Source of the DNA: Helicoverpa zea
Taxonomy: Eukaryota > Arthropoda > Insecta > Lepidoptera > Noctuidae
Direction of reading: 5' to 3'
Length of the DNA: 64,000 bases
Assembly (NCBI RefSeq): GCF_022581195.2
Contig: NC_061475.1
Coordinates: 2,294,001-2,358,000, forward strand
Below the pieces are notes generated by a model. It saw only the letters and a list, made by a program, of their open reading frames with translations, was not told the origin of the DNA and ran no database searches. The position numbers and the translations under genes were made by a program. Numbering within the stretch: the stretch's first letter is position 1; each line of letters starts with the position of its first letter. Shown here in pieces: positions 10,701 to 25,700 of this stretch.

Positions 10701-13700
10701 ATACCCCAAAACACCAAAGTACAATCACAAACAAAACTGCTAACAGTCAATAAATCAGTTCGAAACGGATATCCAGTAATTGTCATTATCGTACAATCGC
10801 GTACAGCACACATTACACTTATAAGGCGATCATTATTCACGCATTAGTATAATATCTAAACATCTACAGAATAAACGAGTTTCCGTCACAATTTTACTTT
10901 TAAAGATGGCGTATTTGTAATTAGGTATATTAGGTATATTTGTTATAGAACGGTGATTGGTGTATTATAGTTCGGCCGTTCAGAGAATGCGTTCCTGACA
11001 CCTGTCAGTTAGTCACGACTAGTGATGGGCACAACATAACACTGAGTTCGTTACCGTTCCTCCAAAATGAACCGCCAAATTATTTTAAGATTATTTTCGT
11101 TTTAAATTGGCGGAATCATTTAAATTTTTATTTTAGTTATTTAAGTGGAAACCAAAAAAAGGTAATATTCATATAATAAAATTGTTTTATTTATTCTTTG
11201 TTACAAAGTTACAATTTCTATGCAATAAAGTAAGTACATTGAATTGAATGTGCGTACAGAATATTAATCAGACTCCGATTCGCTTGAGGAGGTGGTGTCT
11301 TCATCATCATCTTCCCCTACATGTATAATTATATTATTATCAATAACAGAATCAATCCTGATATCTCGGTCAAAATGTTCCAAAATCAGGTTTTTAGTCT
11401 TCTCAACAACCCTTGCCCAGTCATCTCTTGTGACTTCCCCGCAGGCTTCTTTTAATAGGGTCATCATCTTTTTCGTGCTGAATGGCGGGGAAGTATTGTG
11501 GCGGGCGGCGTAACCTTTTATTTGAGCCCAGATTAGCTCGATCGCGTTATATTTTATAATATAAGTATAACTGTAAAAGAACTGATTACGATACTTGCCT
11601 GTTATTTTTAGCACAGCACTACAAATATAAAGCGCTGACATAACCTTGTAATTGCGCAGTATAGATTTAGAAAAATATTGTTTACCAAGTTATTTGACAC
11701 TCAGTTTGGACCAAAATTATAACATTCATTGATTATTGATATAATAATGTTGTTTTAAATTTATTTCATCAATTGTTAAAACGGTAAACAATCAGCAAAA
11801 AATTTTTATCGTAACTGCAACGCCATTACAAAGTTACGTCGTCAGTTCAATCGCGATGTGTCAGGAACGCATTCTCTGAACGGCCGAACTATAAATAGCG
11901 TCATTTGTTTGTTTATGAATGTCGTGGAGTGATAAATTTTATAGTTGTTAAAGAACATAGTTTTTTTGTTATTCTATAGTTAGTAAGTACGTACGTCAAT
12001 GATGCTTTCCTGGATAGTTTTTTTATCGCTAATGTTAAGCATTATCATATGTATACCACCAATATAAAAGCAATAGAATTTGGTTATGTTGGATATACTT
12101 ATTTATTTATTTACAAATTTTTGTACACACACATAATAAAGAAAGATGACAGGAAAGAAAGAATTTACAAGGGTAATGCTTATTTCTAAAGAAATCTCTT
12201 CCAGCATACCTGCGAAAGGAAAAGGAATAAAAGAGATGTAGACAGTGTGTAAAAAGCAAGGGAAACAGAAATTAAAATGGAAGAAAACAACTGTATATTG
12301 TGTATACGTGTTTTTAGCAAAAATAGTTGGCGGTTCGTATTTAATCTTATCATATTTGGGCATAAATAATGACATACCTATATAAGTACACACAAGATCA
12401 TCAAATAAGCAGTTACTTAGACATTTGCGACTTAATTAAACTTTACCTACTAATAAAACCTACAAAAGTCACAAATCGATTCAATATTTTAATTGTGATA
12501 ATTATCAAAAATCAACAACATTGAACAAAAACTACCAGGAGACCTAAAATCATTAAATAAAAATCAACGCGTCACCCACAGAGCGAGTTTTAAATCCTAA
12601 AGTAGCATTTCAATCGACCGGGTGTGTGTAGGGGTGACAGCGATTACTACGCAATTGGCTACTAATTGTCTCTGATTCTGATGTGACTGACACCCGAGGT
12701 GTAATGTATAGTAGGGTTTACACTTTGTGAAGTAGGTTGAAAGCCCGTTTTTTAAAATTCTGTTAAGTTTTGGACCCGTAATTATTAAGAAAATATAAAT
12801 AGATACTGAATTGTACGGCCGCATACTGAAACCAGTCTGTTATGAAATACACAGGCTGTTAGAAGTGAATTTATTAATCTATTTTTCTTTAAAAGTTACA
12901 TAATATAATGTTCACAGTAATATTTGGATTACTTGCGCGTGACATAAGAGGCCATCTACTTTATTCAAAGTTGCAATTTTTGATTTTCGAACAGATCCAA
13001 CAAACACAACAAAATATCTTATATAGATGATTTTTATTCCCAAATTAACTACCCATTACCATTTACACCTATCAAAACTACAAAAACGAATTATCCCCAA
13101 AACCCACTAACAGGGCAATTACAAAAAAAAAAACACCAAAAGCCATCAGCCCTAGTATACGCACAGATTGCCCGCTCACACGACCGATAGTCATCGGTAA
13201 ACGATCGTTAATGATCGGTAAACATCGGGTGCAATCGGCTCGTATTTCATTACCGCGGCCAATTACGTGAAATATATAACTCGTACGAGTTTTGGTGACG
13301 ACTGTACCCTGTCATTATAGAAGGATGTTTGTCGGGTGACAAGGAAAGTATTTTTCCGATATAATTACCTACGGTTTTATGACTGTTAATGTCGTTTTGG
13401 AAATAATAGTCATGATTTGAGGTGTAATGTTTTCAGTTTTGGGTTTTATTTTGTTGTAATTTGCTTTATTCGTTTTTCTTTTAAATCGTCATTTTTAACC
13501 CTTATATTTTTTAGTTGCAATATTTTATACGTAGCTAGCAATAGAAAATTGTCATAGATTAGGGGTTAAGTTAAATAGTCTTTCGCTTGAACGCGCCAAT
13601 CTTCCGAACTACTAATTGTTCTGATTTGAACAAATATTCAATTGTTAGGTAGGTCTGGAATTCTGAGTATGTTTAGAAGTTCCTTTTTGAAGCTGATCAA

Positions 13701-16700
13701 TCCACTAGCGATAAACGCACTGGCGCGGCAGATGCAGATTTTGAGGCAGATTTTGATACTAGCAAATATTCTTTTTTAAGGTGTATTCCTCTTACCATGA
13801 TCATGATGCATGAAAGGCGCGTGATCTCTGCCAAGCGCCTTTTCTCGCTTGCGCCACTTCGCTCGTCTGTTCTGGAACCACACCTGTGAACAATGTCATC
13901 GATATAGAGGTTGCAGGGGAAATATTATGTATGTGATAAATGGATGACTCCGTTACATTTTACCTGAAAATACAAAATCAAGAAGGTCTACTAATAGGGT
14001 TGAAAAATAGGTCTTCTGATGAAGAGAAAATAATATCTAGGTACGGTATTCAATGATTTACTTCTGGCAAGTTTTTATGTAGGTAAAAGTAGTATCTAAG
14101 CGGTAAAAGACCTCGCATCATCATCAATCACCTCGAAACCGCAGCAGAACTAGGTATTTTCTCTTCACTACGGATCTTCAAGTAGTATTGGACGTTCTAT
14201 TGGTTGTGGATAGAGATGTTTTGCTACTTCTCAGGGATCACTCTAATTAAAACACTCATGTGATCAAGTTAGTGTGATGCGATGGTCTTTCTAAGGCAGA
14301 GCCAACAGTGGCATCTCATAACTGTCATGGCCCCACAGATATGAAACTATACAAGACCGAACATTGATTCACAAAATCTGAACTGGATTCTTTCCGCATA
14401 ATGGTTCCAATCCGAGTTGTGGGCGATTTTAAATTTTTTTATTGTGTAATTGTTGGCAATTTGACGCTCTCCCCTCCCCCTTCCCCCGCACTCGTCCGCA
14501 CCTCTCGACTACAATGGAACCGTAATGAAAAGCAATTACGCATACGTGGTTTCCATTCCTTTAAAATCATGTGCGAAAATATACCTTCCACCATTGCCGT
14601 AAAGTCCAACTTTGCATGTATAAGAATGGAGAATAGAAACAAATTGAGCTAGTCGAGCCACATTGCGCTAATAAAAAGACATTGTAGAAGGAAAAATTGG
14701 TGTAATTTCATAATTTTCAAATGAGACCGTTTTGCTGAGTCGCTGCATTCTCACAATGGTGCTGGAGTCGACAATTATGGTCGGCTAAACACCTCCTGTC
14801 AAAGTTACGATCAATGGACCATTTTATTAACATTGTTAACATGCAACTACTTATGTCAGATTGGTCCTCTAATTGGCTTGTACATAACTGGGGTTGAAGG
14901 TTTGACAAGACCGTAGAATTCCTTGTCTGTTCTTGTATCGTTAGTATCTCCATAGTTCAAAAGTTTACCATGGGAATGGCAACTTCGGAAAATATAATAT
15001 AGGTAGGTAAATAAAAAAAGTTTGGTGAGCCAGTTAATTAAGCAATGTAATCCTTGTTATATTTTGGGTTCTTTACATGGACTGATGTGAAATTCAACTT
15101 CTGCAACAATAGGACTATACGTATTTCAGAATGTCTGCGTATAACTTAGAGGTATTTACCAAAGAACAAGAAGGTGAAGAAATCTATCAAACCTATGTTA
15201 TTAATTTCTCATAGCTTTTTGACTTCTCTACATCACTAACAAATGCGTGGGATGCCATGCAGTTATTGGTTTCCCGAAGTGAAATTCATCAATTAAACAT
15301 GGAATTAATTCGTACGACTCGTCGAGAACCACTTACATTGAATAGACTGCCTCGTGTCGATTACATAGAGCAATCACTAGACATTTTATTGAGACCCACT
15401 CCATTCCATTCTAAATTTCAACTTCAAACTTCAAACAAAACAACGAAAAACCAGCCTTATTGCGACCACCACAAGGTGGAGTTTAAAATGTCAGTAGAGA
15501 ATATAAGTATACCGTCCTTTGTCGGCGTACAGCATCTATGGAGTGGATTAAAAGCAATTTGCACTGAGTTGAGTGTGATTTAAGAACTGTGTGGCACCCC
15601 TGATACTTAGCTTCCAATAGGGTTGGTACTTTACTACTGGCAGAACGAATGCTCTTATCAAATGTCTTTGGTATGTTCGAATGCTTTAGATGTGGTGATT
15701 GGATGAAATTGGTGCTTTTTATTGATTCGGTATTCGAAAGATGTGATCAAACTTCTTGGACTGAACCGTTAAGTTTGATATCTCAACGCCATAAAACAAT
15801 GTGCGAGATGTAAGTAAAGTCGGCCAAAAAAGTAGCGTGTGAGATATTGCACTTTTCTAAGGGACCGTAAAGGGAAATCAAACTTGCAGGTGACTATCAA
15901 TCACTCTTTCGGCCCATTTTATCAATTGACGAAAGTCCACACTTTTGCCCGATTTTACCTACTTAAGTAAGCTTCAAACCAAGCCTAGTGCTAAAAAACT
16001 CCATTTTACACCGTTTCTTTAAACACTCCAAATATAAAACTGCCAACTACGCCTAACTCACAAAACTTAAACAAAGAACGCAAATTACTAATCCATCTTA
16101 CGTATCCGATTCCTGCAAAAATTAGGGGATCATCATTAACCACCACAGACACCTTAACGCTCAAAAGATCCCACAAATCCGTCAAGTGTGGTGTCTAATA
16201 CCCCCTGTTAGACCATCTAAAGACCCCCTAAGACCCCCTGAGACCGCATGAAGTCTCTAATTACGAAATTGCAGGCGCTCTTTAGTTGCAGTAAAGCGCA
16301 CTTGGGCCAAACCGCGCTTAATTTAACTATTGTTGGTGAAGATTACGGGTAATTAGGGATTGTACAATTTGATTAGGCTGCTAATTGCCGTGATGGAGAT
16401 GACGATTGGGTTATAGGGATCTGTGAATAGTAAGATGATACAGGTCGGTAGTTTGTTAATCGTTTTAAATTAACTAAACATAAGGATTTATTAGCGTTTG
16501 TAGTCTATTTCTATCTACGTGTGACGTTTTTTCTACGCGTCATTTAACTGTTTTTTTTTGTGTGCTCTATTTTTGTTCTTACATTCTTTGTGATATAGTT
16601 TTCGATGATTGAATACTAACACTATTAATCACTCAAGGAAAATTATTATGTCTGCAACTTTCTCAACAATTGCAAACAAGATATCAACAATGAAAGATTA

Positions 16701-19700
16701 TTAACTTACTAATACTACAACTACTAATATACCTAGGTACTGGGACACAGCCGAAAATTTCCCAAAATTATATTCGAAAGTAAAATGCCAAAAGCTGCAG
16801 AGTGAATGGTTAATAACGAACGTGAAGAACTGACTGCGCTGGGATTAGCCGAGCTCCTTCACGGTGACGACGAATCTACACAGACAGATATCGCGACAAT
16901 TTTTGAAGAAAATATGGCAGAATAGGTACAGTGACTTATTTGGAACTAAGTACCTATAAATGACAACACATTTTTGAACTCATCTGTTATTGAGTGTTGA
17001 TGTTTAATCCATATTTAGGGTTATATAGTCACAAACGATTATGTACCTATGTGTCCGTCCAAGTTGGTATATATTCGCTCAGGCCGTGCAGTAAAGATCA
17101 ATAATTACTTTGTCATGGCTATACAAACATATAGAAAGAGAACACAGTGGTAAACTGCTTTATCTGACTTTAGCTCACTATATCAGTCAGTTAGAGAAAA
17201 CAGTCAGCTGCAAGCAAAGCTACGGTAAAAATCCAAGCAATACAATCTTGAAAACAATTACACGAACCACTTGCCTCAGAAAAGAACGGACGCCACAAAT
17301 GCACATTGGCCATTATTATCTTTTAACGGAACTTAATAATTTCATTCTTGTGCAAAACGCAGCTTTAAGAGGCCTGATTATATATCTACGACAATTTGAG
17401 GAGGCAAGTAATGTACCGTTGAAGGCGCTGCAAACATTAGCGCTCTTGCTCCGAGAGGATAATGACGTCAGAATTAGCGCATTGTGACGTCACGCCGTCA
17501 GCCATTCTGACGTAAGGGACGGTGCACTTAATGCGATTAACTGTGCTCTTGTTTTGTGTAATTGTTCCTTAATTGCTGTATGATATGTCTGTAACGGATA
17601 GAATATAATTGACATGTCTGTTTGAGGTCTTTACGGCAATGATTGCCTAAACGTTCGATAAGGAAAATTGCTGGTAAAAGAGGGTATTAGATGGGTTCAA
17701 TGACAACCTTTCCTTTCCTTTTGGAATGTGCCACAAAATACGCCAACAAATCGAATAATAATAAAAAAGAAATGATAACATATTTTTTCTTTATCTCTTT
17801 TTTTGTAATCGTCTAAACCACACGTCTAAACGGAAAAGAAGAGAGACAAATACAAAACGTCTGCAACTATACGATTTTGAACACACAATCATTTGAACAT
17901 CATTTTGAACGCAAAATCGAAACGAATGTCCACAAAAAACAATAAAGTCGGGTGGTTGATTATTGTTAGTCAAAGTTGAGTCTTGAGCCCTTTCTTTCTA
18001 CCAAAGACTATAACTACGGACCCGACACTTTCTATCACCAGTAACACCCATACACTCGCTCTATACACTGCTAGACGAGTGTACGCAGTGTCGTGGTCTA
18101 AACAGCGTTACTATGCGGCTTTGGGTAGTTGCGGTGAGAGGACCATCGACAATTTGCTCTCATTGTGCCGACGCCATGAGAATGGCACTAATTTTAATTA
18201 CCTTCACACCTCTGTGTGAACATTCAACATGCTTTTGATATTTGACTCTGTATGAGCGTGTGTAGGGTAATATTAATATGTAGCTATAGAGACGGTATGC
18301 ATTGGTAGTAAGAATAGAATATATTTATTTGTAAAACATAGGTATTGACAAAATAAAGATCCTATGCATGTATAATCCTACATCCTACATCCTACATCCT
18401 ACATCCTACATCCTTACTAATATTATAAATCGGAAAGTGAGTTTGTTTGTTTGTTTGTTTGTTTGTTCCGCTTTCACGCCGTAACTACTGAACCGATTGC
18501 TTTGAAATTTTGCAGACGTAAAGTTAGAAGTCCGGATTAAATAATAGGGTACTTTTTATCCCGAAAAAAATAGATATTCCCGAGGGAAAACAAAAATATT
18601 GTTTGCTTGATGGATGGATTGTAGATGGCGCTGTGTGTCGTTTAAAACAAGGTAATATATTGCAAACGAATATAAACATGTAAATTTAGAAGCTAAATGA
18701 TACGATAATGAATCCCCGAAAATGAGGAATTCCCGAGGGATGATGTACAATTTGTTTAATCGTCTAAACTGTTTTTTTTTTACATCTACTTATATATTGC
18801 AAACGAATATGAACATATAAATTTAGAAGCTAAATGATACGATAATGAATCCTCGAAAATGAGGAATTCCCGAGGGATGACGTACGATTTGTTTTATCGT
18901 CTTAACTGTTTTTTTTACATCTACTTATCCTGAATCCTTACTAATATTATAAATCGGAAAGTGAGTTTGTTTGTTTGTTTGTTTGTTTGTTCCGCTTTCA
19001 CGCCGTAACTACTGAACCGATTGCTTTGAAATTTTGCAGACGTAAAGTTAGAAGTCCGGATTAAATAATAGGGTACTTTTTATCCCGAAAAAAATAGATA
19101 TTCCCGAGGGAAAACAAAAATATTGTTTGCTTGATGGATGGATTGTAGATGGCGCTGTGTGTCGTTTAAAACAAGGTAATATATTGCAAACGAATATAAA
19201 CATGTAAATTTAGAAGCTAAATGATACGATAATGAATCCCCGAAAATGAGGAATTCCCGAGGGATGATGTACAATTTGTTTAATCGTCTAAACTGTTTTT
19301 TTTACATCTACTTATATATTGCAAACGAATATGAACATATAAATTTAGAAGCTAAATGATACGATAATGAATCCTCGAAAATGAGGAATTCCCGAGGGAT
19401 GACGTACGATTTGTTTTATCGTCTTAACTGTTTTTTTTACATCTACTTATCCTGAATTAACTATAATTCAACGAATTACTAATTGGTATAAGTATTAGTT
19501 AAGTTATTTCGTTCTTGAGGTATGCGATAGATGGCGCTGGGTGTTTTTAAAACGTGGTAACGATGTGTTTTTAAAATACATAAGAAGTGGAATGATAGCT
19601 TTTTAAAACGTGGTGACGTTGTTTTTTTTAAGATACGTAAGAAGTGCAATGATATCTCGCGCTTTAACCTGTAGCTCATTGTTCAATCGCGAGCTTCCCG

Positions 19701-22700
19701 ATAGCTCGATAGATGGCGTTGTGCTTTTCTGTATCGTGGTGTTAAGGTTCGCCGCGAATTAGTCTGTTTTGAAATCAGTGGGGCCCAGTAGCGCCAGGGC
19801 CAGCCGCGGCTGCGGGTTGTTCGAAAGAGGTACCGCGGCCCTGGTATATAAAAGGCCTAGGACGGAACACGACGATTTTAGTCAGTAAGAGTCTGACACT
19901 CCCTCACCGCTGCTAACCCACAGCGGGAGGGGTGAACCGAATTCCACGCGGGCGAAGCCGCGGGCGGAAAGCTAGTATATTATAAACGTGAATGTTTGTG
20001 AGAATGTATGGATGTATGTTTGTTATTCAATCACGCAAAAACGGCTGGACCGATTTGATTGAAATTTGGTATGTAGATAGGTGATACCCTGGATTAACAC
20101 ATAGGCTACTTTTTATCAACATACCACGCGGGCGAAGCCACTGGCGGAAGCTAGTTGTATATAATTATGTATGTATAATTAGTTATATATAATTACGTAT
20201 GTGTAATAAGGTTATTTATTGAATCAGGTTGGTTTTATTTTCAGGCTTGAGATATAGATCAATCTTTATAGAATATCTAACCACTTAACTTTCCATGAAG
20301 CATACACAAAAGTTAAACAATCGGTGTGTATAAAAAAAATATGACTCATGGGACAAGGAAATTATAAAAACAAACGATTTTAATATCATTCACTTCACTT
20401 TAGTATCTTTAGTTAGGTCGAGTTTGACTACCTGTCTTACCAAGGGGTATTGGGTTTCCCGGGTAACTGGGTTGAGAAGGTCAGATAGGCAGTCGCTCCT
20501 TGTTAGACTTGTTAGACTAGAAGCCGACCCCAACATAGTTGGGAAAAGGCTCGGAAGATGAGTTAGGTCGAGTAGCTTTCGTATGCGAAAGAAACAATAC
20601 AATTGTAGCCAGAGGATTTTGTGAAACATAAGGTGTAGAAAACACGTTGGTATTCACCTTGAAATATGCGTTACCTATGTCGCGTCTACATTAGCCGCTT
20701 GCTCGGGGCATACTTTACGTGTGAGATATACCTAGGTACACCGGTATGTTCGGAGTAGCAGCAGAAATATTTATCTAAGATTCCGAAGAAACAGCATTGC
20801 AGCAGTTATGGTAAGTCAACTTACAGACAGTGCTTATTCCCTTACATCCACAAAAAAATTCAGAATTAGGTACTTCATATTTATGTTTGATATTTATTAA
20901 CCTATCGAGTGTGTTTGTGGTAAAAATAAATTGAAATTGCACAGTAAATTAAATTAATTAGCAAAATGTGTTTTACCAATTAATTCATAGTTTGCGGTGA
21001 ACCTGTTAGAATTATACAAATTAAATATCTATTAATTGCGCAATTCATTAAGCATTTATTTTACAAAACTGTTTAGGGTGGGCTTAATTCAACCAGAAAT
21101 GAAACCTATTGAATGAAGCTAATTAAAACTGTAATTACGAAATTTATCTATATGATATATAATTTTATATAAAATGATTAAAAATTAAGTAATTTCTTCT
21201 GTTTCTAGTGCCCCACGCGATGTTTCGTAAAACATCAAACAGACAATCATCAAAAAACTTAGATTCTACTTTATCTTCGCTGAAATCTGTCCTCATACGA
21301 GGCCCATCCGTCCCATCGGTCTATGAGAGTGAAGGAATAGTGAGTGCGCCTGTGTCTGCATAAATGCTCGTGCACTATAATATGTCCTGCGCAGTTGGCT
21401 AATCTCCTCACGCGAGAACAGCCGCCGTAGCCGATAATCGGCTAGGAGGATATCATCAGTAGTTTAGAAAGCAAGGTAAGAAGAAGTAAGAAGCACAAAG
21501 GCTGTCCCGCCAAAGGGCCATTATGTAGAATAACAAGAAAATAAAGAAGAAAGTTTTACTTATCTTACCTGCACTCTAGCCTCACTAAGGTCGAGTCTCA
21601 TAGCCAACTCTTCTCGAGTGAAGACATCAGGATACTGGGTCTTGTCGAAGGCTCGCTCCAACTCGTGCAGCTGGTATGTGGTGAACGTGGTGCGGCTGCG
21701 GCGCACCTGCTTAGACAAACAGGGTACAGGTCGATGGGAGAACTTGGCATTAAGGTTTAGGTATTGGTTATAAAAAACTTATTCAGAAAAAGCTGATCCC
21801 GTGAACTTCGTATCGTTTAAACTTTCCCTGGACGTCTACGAATATTTTACAAAATAAGCCAAATCGGTCCAGCGATTCTCAAGTTTTATTCAGACTAACG
21901 AATAGAAATTCATTTTTATATACAAAGAAGTAGATTATAGAGATCCAGTGATGGTAACGTAGAGCTGGGCAATGGACTATCGACTAACGACATGTATGAC
22001 CCTACTTCAAAAACAAGTTCTTGTAGAGCTAGAGAATCAAACACAATAAGGTTTAAATTCAGCATACCGAGTAAAGGAGCTAAGTATAGTTTACATTGTT
22101 TTAACGGTTTCAAACAATTTTTTCTATAAAATGGGTCATACATGACATTAGTCGGTAGGACATTGGTCTCTTTCATGGCATGATATTGAGTGTATTTTTT
22201 GCTAACTTTAATTTTCAGTATACATACAAACATACAAATAGCACCGGTATAGATTATATATAGAGCTAAAAAAACACAGTACCTATATGGATACACTACG
22301 AGCTTTTCATCTAATAGTAAATTGTGTTGAGAATTGCAGGTCAAATCTACTACTGCGGAAAAAATTTAGGCGACATACAAAAACACACCCTTAAAAGACT
22401 GAAATATATCTATCAAGTTACCTTGCGCGGTCGTCCAGCATCTAACGCCTCTAAGTGCTCGCCGTGCTCACTGTGCTCATGTCCGTGCTCAAGGTCATTG
22501 TGCTCACTCAGCTCATGCTCGTGCTCAGAGTCTGAATGTACCACGCTCTCGCTCTTTAGTTCTATGCGATCTGTTGGAGAAAAGTGTATGTGTTAAAATG
22601 GATTGGAATAATGGCAAAGAAAACGATCATCGTCAGTAATTTTACTGCTGGACACAGGTCTCTCCTCATATGGAGGAGGAAAAGTCAACAATGGCATTAA

Positions 22701-25700
22701 TTTAGACAACTAAAACCAAACTTATACTTCGACTAACGTGAAAATTGTCAGTTGTCTTAAGAAACCTGTCATTTTATATATCAGTGAATTTTGGCCCCAG
22801 AAAATATTTATTTTAATAGGTTACGGGACACAACATCGTTGTTTTACTCTGTCGATTTAATTTCGTCCATGCTTAAAAAACATCTCAACTACTAACATGA
22901 AATTAACATAAGTCGAAGTAGAGCTACCGTGTTCCCTAGAGATCTCAAAATATTTTAACTTGATTCGCCTCTAGTACCATTTCGAGACTCATGCTAAGAC
23001 GATTTGAAAATACAGCGAAGTTCTTAAAATCCCCTGTTACAATCATCTTGGCTTATTTTCGATACCAGTAACATAAGAATGGGAGTTTACAATTGTTTGT
23101 ATAACTTTAGTTCCAAGATAACAGGTAACTTGCAACTTTAAAGTCTGATACCTTAATCTTCTTACAATGTAACTGATATTGTGTTGACGAAATGCAAATA
23201 TATTTTTTTATGATGCGCATATCAAATAAAATGTTTTAATATCGTTAAAGTAACATTAATCTGCAGTTCCCACCGCTTCACATTTGATTGACATGACATC
23301 GATCTCGTAATCCGGACTCCTTGTTCACTACCAGACCAATATAAGCCTCATCACCCTATGTGGACTAACACGTTACGTCGCTCAAAACTTTACCGTAACG
23401 ACGACCGGTAAGGTTGAAATTGCGTTGAGGGGATTGTAGACCCCTCGTTAAACAAGCAGGATTTAACAAAATACAAGTATTGTTAAACACTTAACGTCGC
23501 TTTTATTCACTATTTATTTGCACTAATTTTATTTTTATTAGAGCTTTTGTATTGAATTGTAACATCAGAATGGACAATGCGATGGGTAAATAGTGAATGT
23601 TCATAATGTTAATGCTTGTATCTCAACCGTTAATAGTGGTAATCCTGATTGTGAAGACTCGCTTTTGTTAATGAAATAGAATTAAATATTTTGAAAAAGT
23701 TGTCTTAAATTAAATCTGAAGGATATTTAAATAATAAACATACCTGAAAGTATTTGACTGCATATTTTTGTTTTAAACTTAAACAAAATTTGAACCCGTC
23801 ACAAAACTAATTCAATAGAATAAGTTGGACTAATAAATGTGGGCTTCAACAGCTAGTCTAGAAATCTGTAGCATAAATACACGACATTTAATGTCGTTCC
23901 CAATATTTTATCTATCTGTTGTTTTGCTTACTAGAGATAGGAATTTGACATTACTTGTATGGGGTTGCGAACGACCGTTAGCGAAATGTTTACTAGAGTT
24001 GCTTCACGTTAAAATGCAAATTACACGCTAGGCGCTAACATTTTACCAAGTTTAGCCAAGATTTTTTTCGGACTTAGCTGCTTCTAAGTTTTTTATTTTT
24101 CAACATCTCACTAAATCTAATCTGATCTACTTAAATCTATAACTAAATCACGCACCCAGATCAAAATTAGTATATTTAGCCTTCCTTGATAAAATGGCTG
24201 TCTATAATAGTTTTCAATTTTGATCTTTATAAGTAGTATGGGTGTTGATTACCTAATTTTGTGTACAAAATTCCCATTCAAATCACTGGCAAGGGCGAAA
24301 AGTAATATTACTGTAGAACTTTCCGAACATACGGAACCCTTACATACCGATCCAGATCACACTTGACCGGTTTAACTAACACCGCAACTGTAGCAACAAT
24401 AATACATACTTAGAAGCCAGCCAAGTGTGATAATAACCTAACACAAAGCACCATAATGGGTGTGTTGCCATTATTAAAATCATAATATTATATTTTGAGA
24501 TGATTTTTTACAATAAACCTATATAATAACTCCACGGGGTGCCCACTAACTATAGTGGTAATACAAAAATGGTAGTCTGTTTTTATCCGACTGAGTATAA
24601 AGAGGGTTATGCTTTCAGGCTTATGGACCTAACTAGCTATTTTGTACCACACAACGGAGGGGTGGTACATTTGAAAGTTTAAGGGTTCACACACAATCTT
24701 GGGATAGAATTTAGTTTTTTTGACTGTATGCACTTTCGCAAAACTAAATTAACATGAACACTTATGTATATAAATTGATATTTTCTTACTAAGTACCTCT
24801 CACACACTTAGGTATATACATACCTACAAAACATGAAGTTTTCAAGCAATAAAAATAAGTGCGGAAAACATAATACTTCATGGCGGTCGGCTAAAATCGG
24901 CTCTTTTCAATATCTGTCTTAATAGCTATTTCCCCTACATTTATATTTTTTGCATACCTACAGACGAAGGAAACACTACGTTAGAGTCGATGAACTCACG
25001 TTCTGCCGCCGGAATGTCTTAAATAATTATTATGAATCCAAATTATTTTAGTAATAGAATACTAAACAGCTTCAAATATAACAGTAGTAGAATAATTTTG
25101 TTAGAAAGACACCTAAGTAAGGATTGCGCGTCTTGGTTTAATGGTTAAGGATATCTGGAAGAGATCGCTGTTAGCGACAAGTCTTCCCATTATGACGCCA
25201 AACTAAATAAGTAGATCTAAGATAAAATAAATAAATAGTAGGTGTAGCTAATACAATATATGTATAAATGCGTAATAATATCTGTCTGACGAGAAAGCTC
25301 TCGCACACGTAAAACTTAAACTAATTTCCTTTGATTATCTAGTTAATATAAGATTAGAAACGGGATTTTAATACTCATATAAAACGACAGTCATTTGCAT
25401 ACTTATTTATGAGCCTACCCAAACACATAAATAGGTATTAGTTGAATGTTTATTTCAGCATGCATTATTATATTGTATTATCATAATACCTAATCGATTA
25501 ACCCTGTCACGGAAAATTGCGGGGTTTCAGTGCTAAGGTAGGTACCAGGAAAATATAATAAAAATATAATGTCTTGTTTTTTCCATACCGCATATTTACG
25601 TAAGTTATTTGGAATATTAACTACTTACCTACTGTTGATAAAAAAAAGGATTTTCCTGTAATCTTTCTAGTTAAATATATACCTACTTATTAACCTAGGT

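Larger units (their letters stand above)
13884..21568 (-). other. hbn intron 3 within the homeodomain
   Basis: About 7.7 kb. Holds the CRE-like cluster near 17463-17514, a TAAT-rich stretch near 16210-16410, the Helitron-like tandem block 18411-20154, a SINE copy at 20434-20567 and the 3' repeat at 21316-21455. Open frames at 15257-15583 and 17110-17487 on the plus strand show no domain and no splice support. Confidence 0.55.

Noticed and set aside
16800..16925. Short plus-strand frame ending [20 protein letters not shown]
   Set aside because: Looks faintly protein-like but is isolated, without splice sites or partners; could not be assigned.
17110..17487. 125-codon plus-strand open frame in hbn intron 3
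   Set aside because: No domain or splice support; its 3' end coincides with the CRE-like cluster, which is a better explanation for its base composition.
18556..19274. Two identical 64-codon minus-strand frames
   Set aside because: They arise from the tandem duplication inside the Helitron-like element. No start context, domain or splice signals.
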